Shown here: positions 46,398-55,946 of the stretch, piece after piece
Layout of the letters: every line of letters begins with the position of its first letter
Position numbering within the stretch: the first letter of the stretch is position 1
Assembly: GCF_017592555.1 (NCBI RefSeq)
Contig: NZ_JAGFNS010000003.1
Span: forward strand, 273,234 to 337,233
Direction: 5' to 3'
DNA from: Actinoplanes flavus
GTDB lineage: Bacteria > Actinomycetota > Actinomycetes > Mycobacteriales > Micromonosporaceae
DNA length: 64,000 nucleotides
The notes under the pieces: generated by a model
What the model was told of the DNA's origin: nothing
The model's input: only the letters and a program-made list of their open reading frames with translations
The model's database searches: none
Program-made: the position numbers and the translations under genes

Positions 46398-46703
46398 CTA
46401 GCTGTATTGCACGATCAGTCTTGCCAATACGAAGTCCATGAGCACGAACAGGATAACCAGCAGCACGATGGAAGCCAGGTCCAAACTCACGTTACCAATG
46501 CGCAGCGGTGGGATCACACGCCTCAACGCGTTGAGGGGCGGATCCGTGACGCTCCACACGGCTTCGAGTGCGGCCGAGGCGCCCCGGCTGGGCTGCCAGC
46601 GCCGTCCGTACTGGAGCACCGCGCTCAGCACGAACCTGGCCAACAGCACCATGAAGAAGAGGTACAGCAATATGTAGAGGATCTGGAACACGATCGACAG
46701 CAC
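46398..46703 (-). CDS. yggT: YggT-family membrane protein
   Basis: A 101-residue protein with two membrane helices flanking a polar loop ([39 protein letters not shown]), the YggT signature. The GTG at 46703 ([14 protein letters not shown]) matches the usual start; a TTG at 46730 would add nine charged residues. It lies between sepF and divIVA, and is thought to be linked with division or membrane organisation, though its function is unproven. Confidence 0.88.
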   Translation of the reverse strand: MLSIVFQILYILLYLFFMVLLARFVLSAVLQYGRRWQPSRGASAALEAVWSVTDPPLNALRRVIPPLRIGNVSLDLASIVLLVILFVLMDFVLARLIVQYS

Positions 46704-46745
46704 GTCAGGCGGATCCCTCGTTCGGGTCAATCAATTCCGGGTCGA

Positions 46746-47537
46746 TCAGCTCGGGGTGAAGAAGCCACCCTCGGCGATCTTCGCCTTGTCCTCCGCGGTG
46801 ACCTGCACATTCGCCGGAGAGAGCAGGAAGACCCGGTTGGTCACGCGCTCGATCGTACCCCTCAGGCCGAAGGCCAGCCCGGCGGCGAAGTCGACCAGCC
46901 GGCGAGCGTCCGACTCATCCATCTCGGTCAGATTGATGATGACCGGGACGCCGTCACGGAAGTGCTCGCCGATGGTGCGCGCCTCCCGGTACGTGGTCGG
47001 GTGCAGCGTGGTGATCTGGTACCGCTGCTCCTCCTCGACCTGGCGCTGGCGAACCGGCTCCGGGTGCGCGGGCTGCGGCTTGAGGGCCAGGTTGTCCCGC
47101 GTGGAGTAGGTCAGGGCGCCGGACGGCTCGGGCGCGACCGACGGCCGGGTGATGGAGCGGACGCTCGCCCGATCGAGGCGCTCGCTCTCCTCCCGGTCCA
47201 GGTCGGCGCGCGACGAACGGTCCAGGTCCCCGCGGGACGGGCGGTCCAGATCGGCGCGGGACGAACGGTCGTGGTCACCGCGGGACGGACGGTCGAGGTC
47301 GGCGCGGGACGGGCGACGGTCGGACCGGGCCCGCGGAACGGCGCGCTCCTCCTCGTCCTCGTCCTCGGCGAACTCGTCCGAGTAGCGGTCGCTGGAGTAG
47401 CGGTCGGAGCGGTCGCGCTCACGCTCCCGCGAACGGTAGGAGCTCTCCCGGTAGTTGCGGTCGTCGTAACCGCGGTCGTCGTCCTCCTCGACGAGGCCGA
47501 GCCACACGCCCGCCTTGCGAAACGCGCCTCCGCTCAT
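46746..47537 (-). CDS. sepF: Cell-division protein SepF with octapeptide-repeat linker
   Basis: Anchors FtsZ to the membrane. The N-terminal amphipathic helix ([14 protein letters not shown]) and the C-terminal SepF domain (about 172-255: [21 protein letters not shown], then [25 protein letters not shown]) are intact. The linker (20-170) is highly charged and contains five consecutive octapeptides R[PS]SR[AG]D[LH]D at residues 75-114. At 263 residues it is longer than usual. The ATG has a GAGGGGGG site. Confidence 0.95.
   Translation of the reverse strand: MSGGAFRKAGVWLGLVEEDDDRGYDDRNYRESSYRSRERERDRSDRYSSDRYSDEFAEDEDEEERAVPRARSDRRPSRADLDRPSRGDHDRSSRADLDRPSRGDLDRSSRADLDREESERLDRASVRSITRPSVAPEPSGALTYSTRDNLALKPQPAHPEPVRQRQVEEEQRYQITTLHPTTYREARTIGEHFRDGVPVIINLTEMDESDARRLVDFAAGLAFGLRGTIERVTNRVFLLSPANVQVTAEDKAKIAEGGFFTPS
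47196..47315 (-). repeat. Five 24-bp tandem units inside sepF
   Basis: The DNA of the SepF octapeptide array: five near-identical 24-base units, in frame and 120 bases in total, with a degenerate sixth unit (residues 115-122) following. Units alternate between an SRAD and an SRGD version. Confidence 0.8.
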
Positions 47538-47574
47538 GACTGACCCCCCTCTCGGGAGTCAAGAGCCCAGGCCG

Positions 47575-47613
47575 GTGGCGGCATAAACTCCCTCCGGTCG
47601 TTCATGCCGCCAC
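47575..47613. promoter_or_regulatory. Hairpin in the sepF leader
   Basis: Perfect 10-bp arms GTGGCGGCAT (47575-47584) and ATGCCGCCAC (47604-47613) with a 19-base loop, 37 bases upstream of the sepF ATG. It could end the yggS transcript or act on sepF expression. The remaining 47614-47830 gap has no accepted gene. Confidence 0.45.
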
Positions 47614-47830
47614 TCCCTGCCGAGAACCCATGGCCCCCACCTCCGTCCGCTGTTGCGGCCCGCGCCCCCTGGCGTGCCGCGTCCCCCCTCACGAGCCGAA
47701 ACCCGGGTCCGATTCGGACCCACGACCCGTTGCGACGCCGCGTCGTCGGACGCACCGGCCGCGGTGTGGATCATGACCCGCGACAGGTCGCGTAAAACAA
47801 CACCTGTGTAGTTTGCTGCCCGCGGCAAGG

Positions 47831-48538
47831 CTACCGCAGCGAGTTTCGCATCCCGAGTAAAGATGTACCGATCCGTACGTGTGTCGCCCCGTGCCGGACG
47901 GCGGCCTCCAGATCGCCGCTCATCCCCGCTGAGACGGTCGTCGCCCCGGGGTGTTCGGAGGCCATCCGGCCTGCGAGAACGGCCAGCCGGGCGAAGGCCG
48001 CGCCGGGGTCCTCGCCGAGCGGCGCGACGGCCATCACGCCGCCGAGCCGCAGGCCCGGGGACGAGGCCACCGCGTCGGATACCCGCCAGAGATCGTCTTC
48101 GGTCACGCCCCCGCGTGCCGGGTCGCCGTCCAGGCTCACCTGGACGAGCACCTCCAGCGGTGTCTCCCGCTCCACGGCCGCCTTCGCCAGGGCCGCGACC
48201 AGACGGACCGAGTCCACGGACTCGACCACGTCCGCGTACCCGGTCACTGATCTGACCTTGTTGCGTTGCAGCTGGCCGACGAAGTGCCAGCGCAGGTGCG
48301 CTCCCGCCGCGCTCACCTCGGCCGCCTTGGCGGCCGCCTCCTGATCGCGGTTCTCGCCGACGTCGGTGACGCCGAGCCCGGCGAGCAACAGGACGTCGCT
48401 CGCCGGGTAGGTCTTGGTCACCGCGGTCAGCGTGACCGCCCCGGGCGGCCTTCCGGCCGCCACGCAGGCACGCGCGATGCGCTCCCGCACCTGTTCGAGA
48501 GAGGCGGCGAGCTCAGCGCGCCGTCCGGGGTCGGTCAA
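47831..48538 (-). CDS. yggS: YggS/PLPBP pyridoxal-phosphate homeostasis protein
   Basis: A 235-residue alanine-racemase-like barrel that binds PLP through Lys42 (TAVTKTYP). It contains the family motifs VGENRDQEA, WHFVGQLQRNK and GMSGDLEAAVRHGATHVRIG. It follows ftsZ by 37 bases with a TTG start. In S. coelicolor a YfiH/PgeF-type gene sits between ftsZ and this gene; here there is no room for it. Confidence 0.93.
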   Translation of the reverse strand: MTDPGRRAELAASLEQVRERIARACVAAGRPPGAVTLTAVTKTYPASDVLLLAGLGVTDVGENRDQEAAAKAAEVSAAGAHLRWHFVGQLQRNKVRSVTGYADVVESVDSVRLVAALAKAAVERETPLEVLVQVSLDGDPARGGVTEDDLWRVSDAVASSPGLRLGGVMAVAPLGEDPGAAFARLAVLAGRMASEHPGATTVSAGMSGDLEAAVRHGATHVRIGTSLLGMRNSLR

Positions 48539-48575
48539 GGTTCAACCTTCTTGGAGGTACGGGAGAGGGCGCGCT

Positions 48576-49700
48576 TCAGGAGCCGTTCTTCAGGAAGTCC
48601 GGCACGTCCACGTCGTCGAAGAGCACCCGGCTGCGCGGCGGCGGGGTGCTCGCCGGCGGCGGGGTGACCGGCGGCGGGACCGGCGGCAGCGAGGCTCCCC
48701 CCGGCGTCGGGGCCGGCACCTTGCGCGTCGGCTCGGCCGGCTTGTAGGCGGGCGAGCCGGCGTCGAAGCCGGCCGCGATCACGGTGACCCGCACCTCGTC
48801 GCCGAGGGCGTCGTCGATGACCGCGCCGAAGATGATGTTCGCGTCCGGGTGGGCCGCGTCGGTGACCAGCTGGGCCGCGTCGTTGATCTCGAAGAGGCCC
48901 AGGTCGGAGCCACCGGCGATGGAGAGCAGAACGCCGCGGGCGCCGTCCATGCTCTGCTCCAGCAGCGGGCTGGAGATCGCCTTCTCGGCCGCCTCGACCG
49001 CGCGGTTGTCACCGCGCGCGCTGCCGATGCCCATGAGCGCGCTGCCGGCGTTGCTCATCACGCTCTTGACGTCGGCGAAGTCCAGGTTGATCAGACCGGG
49101 GGTGGTGATCAGGTCGGTAATGCCCTGCACACCGGAGAGCAGCACCTGGTCGGCCTGACGGAACGCGTCCATCATGCTGATCCCGCGGTCGCCCAGGGCG
49201 AGCAGCCGGTCGTTCGGGATCACGATCAGGGTGTCGCACTGGTTGCGCAGCTCGTCGATGCCGGCCTCGGCCTGCACCTGGCGGCGCTTGCCCTCGAAGT
49301 TGAACGGGCGGGTCACCACGCCGATGGTGAGCGCACCCAGCTTGCGGGCGATGTTGGCGACCACGGGCGCGCCACCGGTTCCGGTGCCGCCGCCCTCGCC
49401 GCAGGTGACGAAGACCATGTCGGCGCCCTTGAGCACCTCCTCGATCTCGTCGCGGTGGTCCTCGGCGGCGTTCTTGCCGACCTCGGGCTGCGCGCCGGCG
49501 CCCAGGCCACGGGTCAGTTCCCGGCCGACGTCGAGCTTGACGTCGGCGTCGCTCATCAACAGGGCCTGTGCGTCCGTGTTGATGGCGATGAACTCCACGC
49601 CCTTGAGCCCAACCTCGATCATGCGGTTCACAGCGTTCACGCCGCCGCCGCCGATGCCGACGACCTTGATGACCGCAAGGTAGTTGTGTGGAGGTGTCAT
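48576..49700 (-). CDS. ftsZ: Cell-division GTPase FtsZ
   Basis: Tubulin homologue that forms the Z-ring. The 374-residue protein has [17 protein letters not shown] at the N-terminus, the GTP-binding signature GGGTGTGG at 103-110, and the synergy-loop region. A Pro-rich linker leads to the conserved C-terminal peptide DVDVPDFLK that contacts SepF. The ATG at 49700 gives the family start; upstream codons add unlikely sequence. A strong promoter lies about 110 bases upstream. Confidence 0.98.
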   Translation of the reverse strand: MTPPHNYLAVIKVVGIGGGGVNAVNRMIEVGLKGVEFIAINTDAQALLMSDADVKLDVGRELTRGLGAGAQPEVGKNAAEDHRDEIEEVLKGADMVFVTCGEGGGTGTGGAPVVANIARKLGALTIGVVTRPFNFEGKRRQVQAEAGIDELRNQCDTLIVIPNDRLLALGDRGISMMDAFRQADQVLLSGVQGITDLITTPGLINLDFADVKSVMSNAGSALMGIGSARGDNRAVEAAEKAISSPLLEQSMDGARGVLLSIAGGSDLGLFEINDAAQLVTDAAHPDANIIFGAVIDDALGDEVRVTVIAAGFDAGSPAYKPAEPTRKVPAPTPGGASLPPVPPPVTPPPASTPPPRSRVLFDDVDVPDFLKNGS

Positions 49701-49809
49701 CGGGCTCAGCCATCCCTTCCAGGGTTGGCGGACGTCGAGGGCCCCTGCGGTCTTGGGAACCGCACTTCGACATCCGCTGCCGTACAAGGGAGGGCGAGGA
49801 AACCCTCAC

Positions 49810-49838
49810 CCTCTACTAGAGGTTCAGAGTTATGTCAA
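49810..49838 (-). promoter_or_regulatory. ftsZ promoter with palindrome over the -10
   Basis: On the minus strand, TTGACA (49833-49838) and TAGAGG (49810-49815) are exactly 17 bases apart. The -10 lies in a perfect CCTCTA-G-TAGAGG inverted repeat. It would give a leader of about 100 bases before ftsZ. Confidence 0.7.
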
Positions 49839-49994
49839 CCATTCGAACCTCTCGGGGCAACGTATGCGGACATGCGGCCTCAGCCAAAGACCCGGAGCGG
49901 CGTGTCGCGTCCGCTTACGTGGTGAGTATCCGACTGACCCGTAACCTTGAACCATTTATTGCGTTCGTGATGCTTTGTCCGTTTATCAGCATGC

Positions 49995-50759
49995 CTAGCG
50001 AATGGTCACCACCGACGGGGCACTCACGTCGATCTCGTCGCCCCTCTCCCGCAGCAGCGCGGTGGCCACGATGCTCTTCTGCTTGCTCGCGGTGTCGTCA
50101 CCCCAGATGACCACCCGGCCCTTGCGCAGCTCCAGCCGGATCTGCACCGGCGAGGCCACCGAGATCGCCACCAGTTGCTCGCGCAGTTCGTCGCTGAGCG
50201 CGGCCAGCACGGTCAGCGCCGAGCCGGTGTTCTCGTCGTTGCGGCCCGGCGTCGCCACCCGGGCCAGCGGCAGGCCCTTCGGCGTGGCGACCGCACGGAA
50301 CGGCACACCCTCGTCGTCGATCAGCAGGAACTGCTCCCCGGCCGGCACCGCGGCCACCGGGGTGCGCTCCACCAGCTGAATCTCCACGGTCGACGGCCAG
50401 CTGCGGGTGACCAGCACCCGGTCCACCGGGGCCAGACCGCGCACCGCGGCGGCCACCGCGTCCAGGTCGACCCGGGCCAGCGGGCGGTCCGGCTCCACCG
50501 CGGCGGCGGCCCGCACCTGCTCGGTGGTGAGCACCTGGGCGCCCACCACCCGGACCTCCCGCACCCCGAACAGCGAGGTGCCGTAGACCACCCAGGCCAG
50601 GCCACCGGCCAACAGCACGACGCCGGCCCCGGTCAGCCAGGGCATGGCGGCACGCAGGCGCCGCTCCCGGGCGCGGGCCATGAACCGCCGTGCCGACGGC
50701 GGCACGGCGTCGGTGTCCGCCCGGACCAGCCGCCAGTTGCGCGTGCCCCCGCCCGCCAC
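49995..50759 (-). CDS. ftsQ: Cell-division protein FtsQ
   Basis: A 254-residue bitopic division protein: basic cytoplasmic tail, one membrane helix (about 40-60), then a POTRA domain (FGVREVRVVGAQVLTTEQVRAAAAVEPDRPLARVD) and the FtsQ beta domain (RSWPSTVEIQLVERTPVAAV). The GTG start lies five bases after the murC stop. Between ftsQ and ftsZ there is a 294-base regulatory gap. Confidence 0.93.
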   Translation of the reverse strand: MAGGGTRNWRLVRADTDAVPPSARRFMARARERRLRAAMPWLTGAGVVLLAGGLAWVVYGTSLFGVREVRVVGAQVLTTEQVRAAAAVEPDRPLARVDLDAVAAAVRGLAPVDRVLVTRSWPSTVEIQLVERTPVAAVPAGEQFLLIDDEGVPFRAVATPKGLPLARVATPGRNDENTGSALTVLAALSDELREQLVAISVASPVQIRLELRKGRVVIWGDDTASKQKSIVATALLRERGDEIDVSAPSVVTIR

Positions 50760-50764
50760 CGGAA

Positions 50765-52201
50765 CTACCGGGCCAGGTCCGGCTGCTGGTCCGCCTCGGC
50801 GAGCGCGGCCAGCAGTTCGTCGCCCATCAGCGAGATCGGCGGCGCGCCCATGGTCACCACCACGTCGCCCGGACGGCTGCGCCGGACCACCTCGGCCGGC
50901 ACGTCCTGCCAGTCCGGCACGAAGACCTTGTGCTCGTCGGGCAGGTCGATCGCCGCGGTCAGCGCCCGGCCGCCCTCACCCGGGCCGCGGGTCTCGCCCG
51001 GACCGAACACCTCCATGCAGATCACCTCGTCGGCCACCTGGAGCCCGTCGGCCAGCTCGGCCTCCAGGTCCCGGGTCCGGTACACCCGGTACGGCTGGAA
51101 CACCACGAGCAGGCGGCCGTCCCCGGCCACCTCCCGCAGCGTCCGGAGCGCGGCCTTCACCGAGGTCGGGTGGTACGCGTACTCGTCGTACACCCGCACG
51201 CCCGCCGCGATGCCCTTGCGCTCGAACCGCCGCCGGACCCCCGGGAACGACTCCAGCGCCTCGGCCACCTTGTCCAGCGGCAGTCCCAGCTTCAGGGCGG
51301 TGAGCACGGTGGCCGCGCTGTTCAGGCCCATGTGCGTGCCGGGCAGCGCCAGCTTGAACTCGCCGAGCGGCACACCGTCCAGCTCGGCGGAGTAGCGGAC
51401 CCCGCTCACCGACGAGACGACGTCGAAGATCCGCAGGTCCGCGCCGGCCGACTCGCCGTACGTGTAGACGGTCTTCCCGGCCGCCTTCAGCCCGGCGATC
51501 AGCTCCTCGGTGCCCGGCCCGTCGGCGCAGGTCACCACGAACCCGTCGGCCAGCGAGCCGAACTCGAGGAACCCGGCCTTCAGCGTCTCCAGGTCACCCC
51601 AGTTGTTGAGGTGGTCGCCCTCGATGTTGGTGATGATCGCGACATGCGGCCGGTAGATGAGGAACGAGCGGTCGTGCTCGTCCGCCTCGGCCACGAAGTG
51701 CGGCCCGGTGCCGTGGTGCCCGTTCGACCCGGCGGCCGACATCTCGCCGCCGATCACGAACGACGGGTCGTGCCCGGCGTGCTGCAGGATCACCGTCATG
51801 ATCGACGTGGTGGTGGTCTTGCCGTGGGTGCCGGCCACCGCGATGGTCTGCCGGTTGGTCATCGCCGCGGCCAGCGCCTCGGAGCGGTGCAGCACGCGCA
51901 GCCCGCGGCGGCGCGCCTCGACCAGCTCCACGTGGTCCCGCGGGATCGCGGTCGAGTAGACCACGGTGTCCACGCCGTCCAGGTTGGACGGCTCGTGTGC
52001 CATGTGCACCGTGCCGCCGAGCGCCCGCAGGGCGGCCAGGGCCGGCCACTCCCGCAGCTCGCTGCCGGAGACCGGCACGCCCCGGGTCAGCAGGAGCCGG
52101 GCCAGGCCGGCCATGCCGACACCGCCGATCCCGATCAGGTGCACGCTGCCCAGGTCCTCGGCGGTCATCTCACCGGCCGGCGTCAGCTCCGCCGTGTTCA
52201 C
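50765..52201 (-). CDS. murC: UDP-N-acetylmuramate--L-alanine ligase
   Basis: Adds L-Ala to UDP-MurNAc. The 478-residue Mur ligase has HLIGIGGVGMAGLARLL at the UDP-binding N-terminus, the ATP loop AGTHGKTTTTS, and EADEHDRSFL in the central domain. The GTG start has an AGGGAG site. Its presence between murG and ftsQ matches mycobacterial and Micromonosporaceae-like clusters rather than Streptomyces, where murC lies elsewhere. Confidence 0.96.
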   Translation of the reverse strand: MNTAELTPAGEMTAEDLGSVHLIGIGGVGMAGLARLLLTRGVPVSGSELREWPALAALRALGGTVHMAHEPSNLDGVDTVVYSTAIPRDHVELVEARRRGLRVLHRSEALAAAMTNRQTIAVAGTHGKTTTTSIMTVILQHAGHDPSFVIGGEMSAAGSNGHHGTGPHFVAEADEHDRSFLIYRPHVAIITNIEGDHLNNWGDLETLKAGFLEFGSLADGFVVTCADGPGTEELIAGLKAAGKTVYTYGESAGADLRIFDVVSSVSGVRYSAELDGVPLGEFKLALPGTHMGLNSAATVLTALKLGLPLDKVAEALESFPGVRRRFERKGIAAGVRVYDEYAYHPTSVKAALRTLREVAGDGRLLVVFQPYRVYRTRDLEAELADGLQVADEVICMEVFGPGETRGPGEGGRALTAAIDLPDEHKVFVPDWQDVPAEVVRRSRPGDVVVTMGAPPISLMGDELLAALAEADQQPDLAR

Positions 52202-52226
52202 AGTTCCACTCCCTCAATCCGCAGCA

Positions 52227-53330
52227 TCAGCTCACCGCTTCCAGAACGAAGCGCAGGAGCTGCTCGTCACCGTCACGCCGGCCGTAACCCGCCGCCGCCG
52301 TGCCCATCTGGGCCAGCCGCTGCCGGTCCCGCGCCAGCGGGACGATGTTGCGCTCGATCCAGTCCGGCGTCAGCTCGCTGTTGTCCACCAGCAGGCCACC
52401 GCCCGCCTCCACCACCGGCAGCGCGTTGCGGCGCTGCTCCTGGTTGCTGAACGGGTACGGCACGTAGATCGCCGGCATGCCGAGCGCGGTCGTCTCGGCC
52501 ACCGTGATCGCACCTCCCCGGCAGAGCATCAGGTCGGCGGCAGCGTAGCCGAGCTGCATGTCCGACAGGTAGGGCACGACGACATAGGGCACCGGCAGGT
52601 CGTTCGGCACCTCGAACGGGTCGTTGCGCCCGCCCTGCACGTGCAGCACCTGGATGCCGGCGTGGGCCAGGCGTTTGGCCGCGGCGGCCACGGCCAGGTT
52701 GATGGTACGGGCGCCGGAGGAACCCCCGGAGACGAAGAGCACCGGCAGGTCCGGCCGCAGTCCGAAGTGGTAGAGGGCCTGGGGGCGCAGCGCCGGCCGG
52801 TCCATGTGGGTGATCCCGGTGCGCAGCGGCACGCCGACCAGCCGGGCGTTGCGCAGCGCCTCGGCCTGCTCCAGCTGATGCGGGAACCCGACGGCGACGC
52901 GCTTGGTGAACTTCATGCCCATCCGGTTGGCCACGCCCGGCGGAACGTTCACCTCGTGGATCACGATGGGCAGCTCCCGGCGCCAGGCGGCCAGGTAGGC
53001 GGGCACCGACACGTACCCCCCGAAGCCGACCACCACCTCGGCCTGCACCTCGTCGATGATCTCGCCGGCCGCGTGGGCGGACCGGTACATCCGGTCCGGG
53101 GTGCGCAGCAGGTCGAGGTTGAGTGACCGGGGCAGCTGGAACGCCGGGATGGACCGCAGATCGTAGCCGGCGGCCGGGATCAGCTGGTTCTCCATGCCCT
53201 TGGGGCTGCCCAGCGTGGTGATCCGAATCTGGGGGAAGTGGCGCCGCAGAGCATCGGCGAAGGCGAGCAGCGGATAGATGTGCCCACCGGTGCCTCCTCC
53301 GGCGAGAACGACCGACCGCAGCGGACCCAT
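52227..53330 (-). CDS. murG: Lipid II synthase MurG
   Basis: GlcNAc transferase on the inner membrane face that converts lipid I to lipid II. The 367-residue GT28 enzyme has VVLAGGGTGGHIYPLLAFADAL at the N-terminus, HEVNVPPGVANRM, and in the C-domain FVSGGSSGA and RGGAITVAETTALGMPAIYVPYP for UDP-GlcNAc binding. The ATG shares one base with the ftsW stop (TGATG). Confidence 0.97.
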   Translation of the reverse strand: MGPLRSVVLAGGGTGGHIYPLLAFADALRRHFPQIRITTLGSPKGMENQLIPAAGYDLRSIPAFQLPRSLNLDLLRTPDRMYRSAHAAGEIIDEVQAEVVVGFGGYVSVPAYLAAWRRELPIVIHEVNVPPGVANRMGMKFTKRVAVGFPHQLEQAEALRNARLVGVPLRTGITHMDRPALRPQALYHFGLRPDLPVLFVSGGSSGARTINLAVAAAAKRLAHAGIQVLHVQGGRNDPFEVPNDLPVPYVVVPYLSDMQLGYAAADLMLCRGGAITVAETTALGMPAIYVPYPFSNQEQRRNALPVVEAGGGLLVDNSELTPDWIERNIVPLARDRQRLAQMGTAAAGYGRRDGDEQLLRFVLEAVS

Positions 53331-54763
53331 CACCGTCTCCTTCCGCCCCCCGAGGTTTCGGGTGCCCGGCCGGCCTTCTTCTGGGCCGGCGGGCGCTGCT
53401 GTCCCGGCCGCCGCGGCGGGGGGAGCGGCGGCAGCGGGGCCCAGACTAGCCGCACCCATCGCGGCGTCGGACGGGCGTTCAGGGCACGTGACGCGTCCGG
53501 TTCCGCACGGGCGAAGGACGCCAGCATGCCGATCGCCGCCATAGTGACGATCAGGGCACTGCCACCTGCGGAGATGAACGGTAGCGGAAGGCCGGTGATG
53601 GGCAGCAGCTTCACCACGCCACCCATGTTGATCACGGCCTGGGCGACCAGCCAGGTGGTGATCGCGGTGGCCGCGAGACGGCGGAACGGGTCGTTCACCC
53701 GGCGGGCGATCCGGAAGCCGGTGTACGCCAGCACCGACAGCAGCACCAGCACCACACCGCAGCCGACGACGCCCAGTTCCTCGGCCACGATCGCGAAGAT
53801 GAAGTCGTTGCCGGCCTCCGGCACGTACCCCCACTTGAGCGCGCTCTTGCCCAGGCCGACCCCGAACCAGCCGCCCTCGAAGATCGCCGACCGGCCCTGG
53901 ATGAGCTGATAGCACCAGCGCCCGGCCTCGGAGGTGGTGTCGCAGTTCTCCAGCGGCTCCATGAAGGCGGTCAGCCGGCGCCACCGGTAGTTCTCCGCGT
54001 CCGCCGAGCCGGATCCGGCGCCCCGGGAGGCGGCCGCGATCAGCAGGCCGACACCGGCCAGGCCCAGCACGCCCAGGGCGCCGAAGATCCGCAGCCGGAC
54101 GCCGGCCGCCCAGAGCAGGCCGACGATCAGCGCCAGCAGCACCAGCATGGTGCCCAGGTCGTTGTAGCCGACCAGGACGAACAGCAGGCCGATCACCGGG
54201 AACAGCGGCATGGCCAGCTCCCGCCAGTGGCCGAGCGCCGGGCCCTTGCGGGCGATCACGTCGGCGCCCCACAACACCATGGCCAGTTTGGCCAGCTCGC
54301 CCGGCTGCATGCTGACCGGGCCGAAGTACAGCCAGTTCAAGTGGGCCACGAGCGGGCCGAGCATCGGGTCGCCGTCGGCGTTCCGGCTCAGCACCCCCAG
54401 CGAGGCCAGCGCGATCATCGCGGCGAGGAGGGCGAGCAGAAGGACCGAGACGACGAGCAGGCCCCGGCCGAGCACCCGCAAGGTGACCGCGGGCAGCCGC
54501 TGGCAGATCCAGAAGGCGACCAGGCCGAGCAGCGCGTACACCGCCTGGCTGCTGATGTCCGTGAAGGCGTTGCCCTTCTCGGCGTACGCCTTCACGGACG
54601 TCGCCGAGAAGACCATGGTGAGGCCGATCAGCAGCAGCAGGGTGCAGCTGGAGATCAGCAGGTAGTACGACGACAGGGGTCTGGCCAGCAGCCCGTGCAC
54701 CGCGGGCAGCAGCTGCCGGCTCAGTGACGGGCGGGCCGCTTTCTGGATACGGTCGTCCGCCAT
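53330..54763 (-). CDS. ftsW: SEDS glycosyltransferase FtsW
   Basis: Septal peptidoglycan polymerase partner of FtsI. A 477-residue membrane protein with about ten helices. The SEDS signature appears as MQPGELAKLAMVLWGAD, and the catalytic-loop region carries ENYRWRRLTAFMEPLENCDTTS and GWFGVGLGKSALKWGYVPEAGNDFIFAIVAEELG. The C-terminal tail (about 60 residues) is basic and Pro-rich. The ATG at 54763 has a GGGGG site; an ATG at 54790 is less well placed. murD would be expected next to it but is absent. Confidence 0.95.
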   Translation of the reverse strand: MADDRIQKAARPSLSRQLLPAVHGLLARPLSSYYLLISSCTLLLLIGLTMVFSATSVKAYAEKGNAFTDISSQAVYALLGLVAFWICQRLPAVTLRVLGRGLLVVSVLLLALLAAMIALASLGVLSRNADGDPMLGPLVAHLNWLYFGPVSMQPGELAKLAMVLWGADVIARKGPALGHWRELAMPLFPVIGLLFVLVGYNDLGTMLVLLALIVGLLWAAGVRLRIFGALGVLGLAGVGLLIAAASRGAGSGSADAENYRWRRLTAFMEPLENCDTTSEAGRWCYQLIQGRSAIFEGGWFGVGLGKSALKWGYVPEAGNDFIFAIVAEELGVVGCGVVLVLLSVLAYTGFRIARRVNDPFRRLAATAITTWLVAQAVINMGGVVKLLPITGLPLPFISAGGSALIVTMAAIGMLASFARAEPDASRALNARPTPRWVRLVWAPLPPLPPPRRPGQQRPPAQKKAGRAPETSGGGRRR

Positions 54764-54827
54764 ACCCCCATCTTCGTCCGATGTCCACATTCCGCCGCGT
54801 CACGTCGATGGCGTGTCGCGCGGAGAT

Positions 54828-55946
54828 CTATCCCATGACCGCCAGGTGGTCGCTGTAGAACAGGCCCAGACCGATGGCGGCGCAGATGCCCGCGATGATC
54901 CAGAACCGCACCACGATGTTGACCTCGCTCCAGCCGGCCAGCTCGAAGTGGTGCTGCAACGGCGACATCCGGAAGACCCGCTTGCCGGTGGTCTTGAACG
55001 AGATGATCTGGATGACCACGGACATCGTGATGATCACGAAGAGGCCGCCGATGATGACCGACAGCAGGGTGGTCCGGGTGGCCACCGCGAGACCGCCGAT
55101 CAGGCCGCCCAGCGCCAGCGCGCCGGTGTCGCCCATGAAGATCCGGGCCGGGTTGGTGTTCCACCAGAGGAAGCCGACACAGGCCGCCGCGGCCGCCGCC
55201 GCGATCATCGCGATCTCGAGGGGATCCCGGACCTGATAACAGTGCTGGGCGGTGAGCGAACCCGCCTGACCGACGTAGTCGTTGTCACCGCACCAGTGCC
55301 GGTACTGCCAGAACCCGATCAGCGAGTACGCGCCGAGCACCAGGATCGAGGCGCCGGTGGCCAGGCCGTCCAGGCCGTCGGTGAGGTTCACGCCGTTCGA
55401 CATCGCCATGATGACGAAGACGAACACCATGACCGAACCGACCTTGCCGACGTCCAGCCAGCTCACGTCCCGGATGAAGGAGATCCGCTCGCTGGCCACG
55501 GTCTGCCCGTTGGTGCTCGGGAAGTACAGGGCCGCGATGCCGAAGCCGGTGCCGATCAGCAACTGGCCGAGCAGCTTGCCCTTGGCGCTGAGACCGTCCG
55601 AGTTGCGCTTGCGCACCTTGAGGAAGTCGTCCATGAAGCCGACCGCGCCACAGAAGACGAAGACGCCGAGCAGGACCAGCGCGGTCATGGTCGGCTTCTC
55701 CTGGGCGATCTGCCGCTCCGGGAGCGTGGTCAGTGCCACGTGCCCGGCCACGTACGCCAGGACGGTGGCGAGGATGAACGCCACGCCGCCCATCGTCGGG
55801 GTGCCCCGCTTGCCCAGGTGGGTCTGCGGGCCGATGGAGCGGATCGGCTGACCGGCCTTGAGCGCCGAGAAGACCCGGATCGCGATCGGGGTGCCGAAGA
55901 GCGAGATGAGAAAGGCGACCGCGGCCGCGACGATGACTGCCCTCAC
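54828..55946 (-). CDS. mraY: Phospho-MurNAc-pentapeptide translocase
   Basis: Makes lipid I in the cytoplasmic membrane. A 372-residue, ten-helix protein with the family motifs [49 protein letters not shown] and [13 protein letters not shown]. The GTG start at 55946 overlaps the murF stop (GTGA). Only 64 bases separate its end from ftsW. Confidence 0.96.
   Translation of the reverse strand: MRAVIVAAAVAFLISLFGTPIAIRVFSALKAGQPIRSIGPQTHLGKRGTPTMGGVAFILATVLAYVAGHVALTTLPERQIAQEKPTMTALVLLGVFVFCGAVGFMDDFLKVRKRNSDGLSAKGKLLGQLLIGTGFGIAALYFPSTNGQTVASERISFIRDVSWLDVGKVGSVMVFVFVIMAMSNGVNLTDGLDGLATGASILVLGAYSLIGFWQYRHWCGDNDYVGQAGSLTAQHCYQVRDPLEIAMIAAAAAAACVGFLWWNTNPARIFMGDTGALALGGLIGGLAVATRTTLLSVIIGGLFVIITMSVVIQIISFKTTGKRVFRMSPLQHHFELAGWSEVNIVVRFWIIAGICAAIGLGLFYSDHLAVMG

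Noticed and set aside
47701..47725. tRNA T-arm-like hairpin GGGTCCG-ATT-CGGACCC
   Set aside because: No acceptor stem, anticodon arm or correct T-loop surrounds it. It is a small hairpin in the gap upstream of sepF, not a tRNA.
54764..54827. Search for a murD remnant between mraY and ftsW
   Set aside because: The 64-base gap has no Mur-ligase sequence on either strand.
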